Of a stretch of 64,000 bases of DNA, positions 55,618 through 64,000 are shown piece by piece; positions within the stretch are counted from its first letter, which is position 1; each line of letters begins with the position of its first letter. Under the pieces are notes generated by a model. That model was not told the origin of the DNA, searched no databases, and saw only the letters and a list, made by a program, of their open reading frames with translations. Source of the stretch: Neocallimastix lanati (nom. inval.) (Eukaryota > Neocallimastigomycota > Neocallimastigomycetes > Neocallimastigales > Neocallimastigaceae); assembly GCA_016946835.1 (NCBI GenBank), contig JACVTC010000004.1:505001-569000 (forward strand), given 5' to 3'. The position numbers and the translations under genes were made by a program.

Positions 55618-57003
55618 TTTTCTTGTTCTTTGTTCTTATATTTTTTTTTTTTTTTTAATTTTTTGTTTTTGTTCTATTCTATTCTGTTTTTATTATTATT
55701 ATTTTTTTTTTTAAATAATCGAAAATATTTAATGTATATTACAAAATAATAATAATAATCAATATAAATAGAATATAAAATAAAAAAAGTAAAAAATAAA
55801 TTCAATAATATATGTTTATAATTGTAAACTTATTAATAATAAATACTATTTAGCTTTTTTATACTCTTTTTTAATGATTATCATATATATATAAAAATAA
55901 AATTATGTATATATTAATAATTAAATTTAAAAACATACTTATACCTTTTCAACAATTAACTTTTTAATAAACTTGTTTACAAAATAATTTTTTTTATTAC
56001 TTGTGAATATGAATGAAAATTTTTTATTTTTAAATATTTTTTTTTATTTATTTTGAGAATAAAAGAAATGTTTTAATTTTTTATATATACTATTTTATTA
56101 TTTATATTAATAATAATATTTATATTGTTATTTATTAATTAACAAATATTTCAAATATTTATTATATTTTATTACCAAATTATTATATTAATAATATTAT
56201 TAAAATAATTTTATTTACCAATTACCAATATTTTTTAAATTAAATTTATATTCACCAAATAAAAAATTCTTTTTTAAATTAAATTTTATTTGGTTTTATT
56301 ATATTTTATTTATTAATATAATATATTATTATATTTGGTTCTATTTTATTTTATTTAATTAATACTTATTATACTTTAGTAAATAATATTCTAACTTTAT
56401 TATATAATATATAACATATAAATTACTTCAAAAAAAATTATGAAATAATAATTTCAACAAATGAGGTTCATCCTTATTATTTGGTTAATATAAATGACAT
56501 TTAAATATTATATGAATATTTATATAAATATTTATATTAAAATTCATATTAATATTTTATATTTTATATTTCTATAATCTATTAATTTATATATTTTATA
56601 TATTTATATCTTTTATTTCATATTTTTTTATATTTTTTATATATCAAAAATTCATATTAATTCAAATTAAAATATTAATATTTTAATTATTTTATTAATT
56701 TTAATTTCATATATTTATTTATTTATTTATTACTATATAATTTGCTTAATATAATTAATTATTATTTCATATAGTTTTATTATTATAAAATATTTTTCCT
56801 ATAAATGAATAAAATAGATAAAGAAGGTTAACCTATTAAAAAAAAATAAATAAAAATAATAACAATAATAATATATTATTTAACATCAATTATTATTACA
56901 AATATAATAAAAAATTAATATGATAATAATCTTTTAACTAATTATTTATTATTTACTGATTAATTTCTATTTCATTAAAACAATATATTTATTTCTATTA
57001 ACT

Positions 57004-57073
<70 letters not shown>

Positions 57074-57545
57074 AATATAATAATTGATGCTTCAAATATT
57101 AACTATAAACCATGAATAAAATCGATAATATAATTATTTTTAAATATTTCCGTATTTTAATTTATTGTTTATCAATAGTGGATCTATTACTAATTAATTA
57201 TTTTTATTTTTATTTTATATTGATTTTTTATTATAAATTTAAAATATATAATTTTAAATCATTGACAAAATAATAATAATTTATATATTTATATATTTAT
57301 ATATAAATATATAAATTTAGAATTAAATAATATCAAAAAAAAAAAAATAAAAAAATAAATAAAAATAAAAATTATTTGATTATTAAACCTTTATTTATAT
57401 ATATATATATTTTTTTTATAATAGAGTTTTGTTAAATCCTTACTATAAAAATACATGAATATAATGAATATATAAAAAATTATGGTTTAGTCATAACTAT
57501 TAATAATAGTTCTGTTTAATTTAGTTTATTTATATATATGTTCAT

Positions 57546-57582
<37 letters not shown>

Positions 57583-58218
57583 AAATACATGAACTTACGT
57601 TCATTCATTCTTTTTTTTTTTTTTTTTTCGAAATACATAAATTTATATTAGTTTTATTAGTTTTATATATATATATATATATCATTTTTAATACTATATA
57701 TTATGAAAATAACTTAAACTAAACTTTCATTATAAAAATAATAGTAATAATAAAAATATAAAGATAAATAAAAATAAAAAATTATAATAATAAAAAAACA
57801 TATATATTCTTATATATATATTTATATTCATTTATATATTCATAATTTTATTTTTATTTATTTTTATTTATTTTAATTTTATTTTTTATTATATTATGTT
57901 TATTGTAAAGAATAGAATATCTTTCCTTTTTTTTCTTTTTTATCTTTATATTTATATATGCTTTGTATTTACTTATTTATTTATATATTTCTGTTTTTAT
58001 ATTTATTAAAAAAATGGCACAATATTTTATTTAAATCTAAATTGTACCACAATTTTCATTATTACCATTGTTGTTGTTATTATTATCTATTATAATTTAA
58101 TACCCTTATTTATATATATATATTTATTAGTAGTTCATAGAATATATTAAGGATATAGTAATAATATTAATAATTATATATATATACTTTATTTTTATAT
58201 TAATAATCCATAATTTAT
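55618..58218. other. Intergenic between paralogues 1 and 2
   Basis: A/T-rich simple sequence with no gene, including T64 at 57006-57069 and T36 at about 57547-57581. The first few hundred bases are the promoter side of paralogue 1. Confidence 0.6.
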
Positions 58219-58700
58219 TTATTCATTTATAATATTAACATGTTTACTTGTACCAAATGGAATATTAGAATGTTTCATTTCAATAAGAGAATGTTTTACT
58301 TCATCTGGAGAATTCCTTACTTCATTTGGAGAATTCCTTACTTCATTTGGAGAATATGGAGGCAAGAAAGCTTCATTTCGATTTATAGAAACAGTAATAT
58401 CAGAATTATCACTGAGGATAGTTGGTACATTATTATTTATTGATATATTAGAATCACCTTCAAATGAATTATTAGTATTTATATTGGGGTTGATATTGAG
58501 ATACGGCCTTATTTCGACATCCCTAAAGTCAATATAAGTTTGAGGTGTAAGTGCATTTGATATTAAATTTGATGTGGATAAAGGTAATTTTGAATGGCTA
58601 AATGATCTTTGTGGTTCTGAGGTACCATTATTCCAATTATTATTATTATTATTGTTGTTGTTATTGCTATTACTATAATAATTATTATTATAATTATAAC

Positions 58701-58734
<34 letters not shown>

Positions 58735-58990
58735 TGAAGTAGTAGAAGTAGTAGTAGTAGCAATTTCTCTAAAGTTAATATACATTTGAGATGTAAGTGC
58801 AGAAGAGATATATTCTGATGCTGACAAAGGTAATTTTGAATGGCTAAATGATCTTAATGGTTCTGAGGTTCCATTATTCAGATTAATATAGTTAATATTA
58901 TAATCATTACTATTATTACTATTATTATTATTATTATTAATATTATTATAACTATTATTATTATTATTATTATTATTGTTGTTGTTGTTG

Positions 58991-59034
<44 letters not shown>

Positions 59035-59044
59035 GTTGTTGTTG

Positions 59045-59142
<98 letters not shown>

Positions 59143-60156
59143 GGTAGAATTAGAATTTAAAAAGGGAGACTGTTGAGTAAGATTAACCAAATTAATTAAT
59201 TTTTGTTCCTCATTTTCATATTCAGTATTCTCTGTGGCATCCTTTGGATGAGATTTAATATTATGACGTTTGTAAACAACGATATCACTATCTTTATCAC
59301 TTTTATCAATTTGTTTATAGACGAGAGTAGCAATATTGTCCTCTGGATCAACATTAAATTCTAGAGTTTTATTTTTACGTTCCTCCTTTTGAAATTTATT
59401 TTTTCTTTTCATGAGGAAGAAAACAGTACACAAGATAAAAAGACCACCAATAGAAGCAATATAAATTAAAGGTTTATTTTTGGATTCATCATTTATATCT
59501 GTATCTTTTCCATGAGAATTAGATCTTCCTGGGTCACTATTAGCATTGGTTTCCTTTGAGGTACGAGTATCACCAGAATTATTATCTTTGAGAGTAATAT
59601 CAGTAACTTTTGGGGTACTACTAACATAAGGTTCAGTTTTGACAGAAGTAACAAAGATAGTAGTAACTTTATCACTAACTTTTGGTGCATTATTAACATT
59701 AACTTTTGGTTCACTATTAACATTAACTTTTGGAGCATCATTAACATTAGATTCAGCTTTTGGGGCAGTATTTTTATTATTGCTTACTGTGTTAACACTT
59801 ACATTAGATTTTTTCACAGCAGAAGTTTTAGGAGGTGAGGATTTTTCTACACAACATAAAAAATCATTTCCTCCCGGACAATATCCAGTATACGTAGTAC
59901 CTTTACAATTTGATTTAAACATGCATACACCGCTTTCACCATTACTTACCTTACAATTCTTATTACAACATTTAATATTATCTGGATCTTGTGGACAAAA
60001 TAAACTTTTATATGTACCTCCTGAATTACTACAAGATTGAGTACTAACGCAAACTCCATTACCTGATTTACAAGGACCATTCACCTTTCCTTTTATCCGT
60101 TGTATTTCAGTAAATACCAGTAATAATAATATCAATAATTGTGATAATAATGTCAT
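58219..60156 (-). CDS. Type I membrane protein with two six-cysteine repeats, paralogue 2 (long poly-Asn)
   Basis: Single exon, 645 residues. The signal peptide is 1-23 (ending I-K-G). Six-cysteine repeats lie at 29-64 and 68-102 with the same spacing as paralogue 1, except one residue more after the first cysteine of repeat 2. The stalk (103-228) carries A-P-K-V-N-V-N-like tandem units. The membrane segment is about 230-248. The tail has D-P-E-D-N-I-A-T, D-I-V-V-Y-K-R, L-T-Q-Q-S, a poly-Asn tract of more than 60 residues, and two copies of a module of about 40 residues (N-N-G-T-S-E-P...S-F-S-H-S-K-L-P-L-S...F-R-E/D). These come from DNA at about 58760-58880 and 58516-58637. After them come N-S-P-N-E-V-R repeats. 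L-P-P-Y-S matches the LPxY of its relatives but lies about 40 residues from the end. Confidence 0.9.
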
Positions 60157-61016
60157 TATGACTGAAAAAAACTATATTTTTTTTTCTTGTTTTTTTTTTT
60201 TTTTTTTTTTTTTGTTTTTTTTTTATTATTTTATTTTTATTTTTGTTCTTAATTATTAATTTACTTTTTAGTTTTATTGTATTATATGTTGCTTTTTTTT
60301 TTCTTGTTTTATTTTTAAGTGATCTTTTGCAACACTGATTTAATAAAATTTTAATGTTATCTAAGATATTAACAAAAAACTAAAATACTTAGTTTATTCA
60401 TTTATTTTTATTGAACTATATAAAATTATATATACATATATATATATATTAAAAATAAAAAATAAAAAAAATAACAAAAAAAAATTATATTTATTATTAT
60501 TTTATTTTATGTAACTCTCCTTTCTTCTTTTTGTTTTTGTTTTTTTTTTGTTTTTTTTGTTTTTTTGTTTTTTATTTTTATTTTTATTTATTTTATTTAT
60601 TCTATTTATTTTTGTTTCAATAAATAAAATTTCATCTACATTACATAATAATTATAGTATGAAGATGTTTGTAAAAATATAAAACATATATTAAACTGTA
60701 ATATAATAATAAAAAAAAAACATTTCTAAATGGAAAATTGAAGTTATTCTTTTTTAATTGATATTCATTAAATAATATTCAATAAACGATACAAGTGATA
60801 CAAACTTTAACATAATTAAAAAATAATTACTATAATTGGATAAATTTCTTTTTTAATTATTAACATTAATAAAGTTTCATTATATTAATCATTAATGATA
60901 TGCCTATTAACAGCAGCAATGTAATTTATACTAATTTATAGGTAATATAATATAGAATGATATAAATAAATGATAATATAACTCTATTGTAAATTATTTA
61001 TAATTATGTAAACGTT

Positions 61017-61053
<37 letters not shown>

Positions 61054-61530
61054 TTCTCTTATTATTGTTTCATTTTATTTTATATTGATTTAACAATAAA
61101 TAAAGTTATATTAAAAAAAAAAATTTTTTTTTTATCATTTAAACACTATGTTTTTACTTTGCACAGAAATAACTTTCATTAATATTTTTAATATCAATAA
61201 TTATATTAAAATGATGATAACAAAATAATTAACACTTTTTTCAAAGTTTTATTCTTGTAATTGTAATATATACATCTATATGTAAATATCACTAATAATA
61301 ACAAATCTTCAAGGGCAGTGTAGGTATTCATTAGATATAGAAACATTTGCTCTTGTTCTCTTAATCTTATTCCATGTATTGCTACTTTTCGTTATGTTAT
61401 AAGAATTGTAATACCAATGTAATTTATAATTTAAAAAAATGGATAATATATTCTATATAATATAATATAATATATTAAAATATATTATCTCTCTTATCAT
61501 TTAATGTATATAATAATATATTAAACTTTA

Positions 61531-61565
<35 letters not shown>

Positions 61566-62186
61566 GTTCAAACTCAATAAATAAATAAAATAAATCGTTA
61601 AATAAAAAAAACTTTTATTATTCATACAATTTCAAAATATATTATTATTAATATTTAATATATTTATTATATATATAATTTTTAATGAATATAATATTTA
61701 TCATATCTTTTCTTATTATTTATTATTTATTATTTATTATTCTGTATATATATTTTTTATTAATATATACAAAATGTTAAAAATCTTTATATTACTAAAT
61801 AATTTACATCATCAACTATAAATTATATAATATTATATATTATATATTATATATCCTTAATTGTTTAAAATAGTAAATAATATAAATAATAATATTAATA
61901 ATAATAATTATAAATATAATACAAATATGTTAAAAACATAATAAAAATATATTAAAATATATTAAAAAAAAAAACTATTTAAATAGATTTAAAAAAAAAA
62001 TATTCAAAAATAATAAAATATAAAAAAATAAAACATAAAAAATAAAATATATTTTTCAGAAATATAAATGTATAGTATAGTTCTAATAATATTAAATGTA
62101 ATAAAAAAAAAAAAATAAAAAAATAAAAAAATAATAAAAATAAAAAAAATAAAAAAATAAAAAAAGTAAATAAGAAAAAAAGTAAA

Positions 62187-62222
<36 letters not shown>

Positions 62223-62485
62223 ATATATATATATATATATATATAATATAAATAAATGAAAATAAAATAAAATAAAATAAAAAATAAAGTTTAAATAAAA
62301 TAGAAATATAAATAATAAATAATATAAATATAAATAATATAAAATAAATATTAAATATACAATATATTTTTTTTTTACCTTTTCTTTATACTTTATATTC
62401 AATTTTTATTTTTTTTTTAGTATTGTAATAATATTTATATATATTTAAAAACTAAGGTTATATATATATATATTTATTCATTATA
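60157..62485. other. Intergenic between paralogues 2 and 3
   Basis: A/T-rich simple sequence. A non-repetitive patch at 61300-61400 encodes only a 19-codon minus fragment. A Tyr/Phe/Ile frame at 62004-62402 is a low-complexity artefact. Confidence 0.55.
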
Positions 62486-63760
62486 TCAAAAAGTGAAATT
62501 ATTTCCACTTGGATTAATTTGTGAATAAGAAGGTAAAATAGATTCTGTATGTTCCATAATATTTGTATTAAGATTAATATTGGTTTTATCAAGAACAGTA
62601 TTTTGATCATTATAGTGAATATCCGATATATCATGATTATCAAAACCGTTAGTATTAATAGGAAAATCGGGATTCAGTTTGTTGTTTAAATCAGTATTAG
62701 ATAATTCTGAATGAAATTTTGATGATGGTAGTATTGAATCATTATTCCAATTATTATTACTAATATTATTATCGCTGTTGTTGTCGCTGTTTCCGTTGTT
62801 ATCTATATTTTGTATTTTAGAATTAACTATTACATTATTAGGATTAAAATTAAAATTTTTTTCTATAGGAGAATTTGGTATAGAACGCTGAGTAATATCA
62901 ATTGTTTTACTTAAATCTATCTCTGTATTATCTTCTAAATTGGATTTAACATATTGACGTTTGTAAACAACAATATCACTATCTTTATCACTGTCATTGT
63001 TATGTTTATAAATGTTATCGGTTGTATTGTTCTTTGGATCATTACCAAATTCAAAGGTACTATTTTTTTTTACACCCTTGTTATGTTTATTTCTTCTGTT
63101 CAAAATAAATAAAAATACACTACCTAAAACTAAAAGACTACCAATAGGTGCTATAATATAAATTAATTTACTTTTTTTAGGTTTTGGACCTCCACAATCA
63201 ATACAATCATCAGTATCACCATTATTACCACTATCTCTAGTATTACTACTACCACTAGTATTACTACTACTACTACTACTACTATCGATACTATCACCAG
63301 TACTACCATTATATCCCTCCTCAATTTTATCTACACTACTATTAATACTACCATCAGTACTACCATCATATCCCTCCTCCTTAATTTTATCACTACTACT
63401 ATCATTACTGTCATTACCTGCAGAGGTCTTTTCATTACTTGTATATGGATTGTTTATACAACATACAAAATTAGCATTTCCTGGACATAATCCAGTATAA
63501 TATGTGCCAGCACATTCTGATTTAAAGGAACATAAACCACTATATCCTTTATATGTACAAGATTTATTACAACAACGAATATTATCTGGGTCATTTGGAC
63601 ATAAGCCATTTTGAAAAGTACCTCCTGCTATAGTACAAGATTGAGTACTAATACAAATTCCATTACTATTTTTACATGGTCCATTCACTTCACCTTTAGT
63701 CGGTGGTATTTCTATGAATAAAATTAATAATAATACTATTAATTGTGATATCAGGGACAT
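62486..63760 (-). CDS. Type I membrane protein with two six-cysteine repeats, paralogue 3
   Basis: Single exon, 424 residues. The signal peptide is 1-23 (ending T-K-G). Six-cysteine repeats at 29-64 and 68-101 have spacing identical to paralogue 1. The stalk contains a tandem unit of about 20 residues (K-I-x-E-E-G-Y-x-G-S-T twice), a Ser run, and two extra cysteines (C-I-D-C, about 186-189) just before the membrane. The membrane segment is about 199-220 (L-I-Y-I-I-A-P-I-G-S-L, nearly the same as in paralogue 1). The tail has S-D-I-V-V-Y-K-R, I-D-I-T-Q-R-S, N-N-W-N-N-D and L-P-S-Y-S-Q-I close to the C-terminus. It lacks the long poly-Asn run. The juxtamembrane P-E-D-N-I-A-T motif is degenerate here (P-K-N-N-T-T-D). 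Confidence 0.9.
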   Translation of the reverse strand: MSLISQLIVLLLILFIEIPPTKGEVNGPCKNSNGICISTQSCTIAGGTFQNGLCPNDPDNIRCCNKSCTYKGYSGLCSFKSECAGTYYTGLCPGNANFVCCINNPYTSNEKTSAGNDSNDSSSDKIKEEGYDGSTDGSINSSVDKIEEGYNGSTGDSIDSSSSSSSNTSGSSNTRDSGNNGDTDDCIDCGGPKPKKSKLIYIIAPIGSLLVLGSVFLFILNRRNKHNKGVKKNSTFEFGNDPKNNTTDNIYKHNNDSDKDSDIVVYKRQYVKSNLEDNTEIDLSKTIDITQRSIPNSPIEKNFNFNPNNVIVNSKIQNIDNNGNSDNNSDNNISNNNWNNDSILPSSKFHSELSNTDLNNKLNPDFPINTNGFDNHDISDIHYNDQNTVLDKTNINLNTNIMEHTESILPSYSQINPSGNNFTF

Positions 63761-64000
63761 TAAGATTGATTTTCCTTCTTTTTTTTTATTATTTAATTTT
63801 ATTATAAAATTTGATTATTAATATACTATTACTATGGTTTGTTTTAAGTACTATTGATTTAACAAAATTATATATTAATCTGATATATCAATAAAAATTA
63901 AAATTATATGTATAATAAAGAAAATAAAGTATATATAGAAATTTTTAAAATAAAAAATAAATTATTTTTTTTTATATTATTTTCTGTTTTGTAAATTACA
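63761..64000. other. Upstream region of paralogue 3
   Basis: A+T-rich promoter-side sequence, no further gene seen before the window ends. Confidence 0.5.

Noticed and set aside
58976-59176. Poly-Leu frame on the plus strand
   Set aside because: Antisense of the poly-Asn codons of paralogue 2.
62004-62402. 132-codon Tyr/Phe/Ile frame
   Set aside because: Entirely low complexity from AAATAA-type sequence.

Overview
The window comes from a nuclear genome of extreme A+T content (well above 80% by eye). It carries long A and T homopolymers (the longest is 64 T at 57006-57069), trinucleotide tracts and asparagine-rich proteins. A class I-III type chitin synthase shows a fungus. An inner-arm dynein light chain gene and a remnant of a basal-body (CEP120-like) gene show that this fungus makes flagella. 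Together with many short GT..AG introns, this fits an anaerobic gut fungus (Neocallimastigomycota: Piromyces, Anaeromyces or Neocallimastix type). The assignment is inference; no species can be named.

Left part (1-9.6 kb): the 5' half of a WD40 gene runs off the left edge, followed by a small acidic orphan, an unusual GC-richer island with hairpins and a poly(A) end (5.1-5.75 kb), and a small GPI-anchored secreted protein (9.06 kb). From 10.1 to 12.3 kb three decaying, 5'-truncated non-LTR retrotransposon ends lie in a row. A fourth copy of the family lies at 33.5-34.4 kb on the other strand.

Central part (13.7-38.9 kb): a broken CEP120-like gene lies head to head with an intact six-exon DNALI1 gene. 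Then come a 13-exon chitin synthase, a three-exon small protein with a p97/VCP-interacting motif, and a six-exon RNA polymerase III subunit RPC6/RPC34. A three-exon RNA-binding protein with three RRMs lies on the minus strand. All intron phases in these models were checked by hand and give uninterrupted proteins.

Right part: 39-48.4 kb is a gene-poor stretch with minisatellites. The 49.7-53.7 kb stretch holds a badly decayed Ty1/copia element in which protease, integrase and reverse transcriptase signatures still appear in order, in shifted frames. From 54.2 kb to the end, three paralogous minus-strand genes encode type I membrane proteins: a signal peptide, two six-cysteine repeats, one membrane segment, and an Asn-rich tail with shared motifs and a terminal LPxY. 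This family is the most interesting candidate for an undescribed system. No rRNA, tRNA or CRISPR array was recognised.
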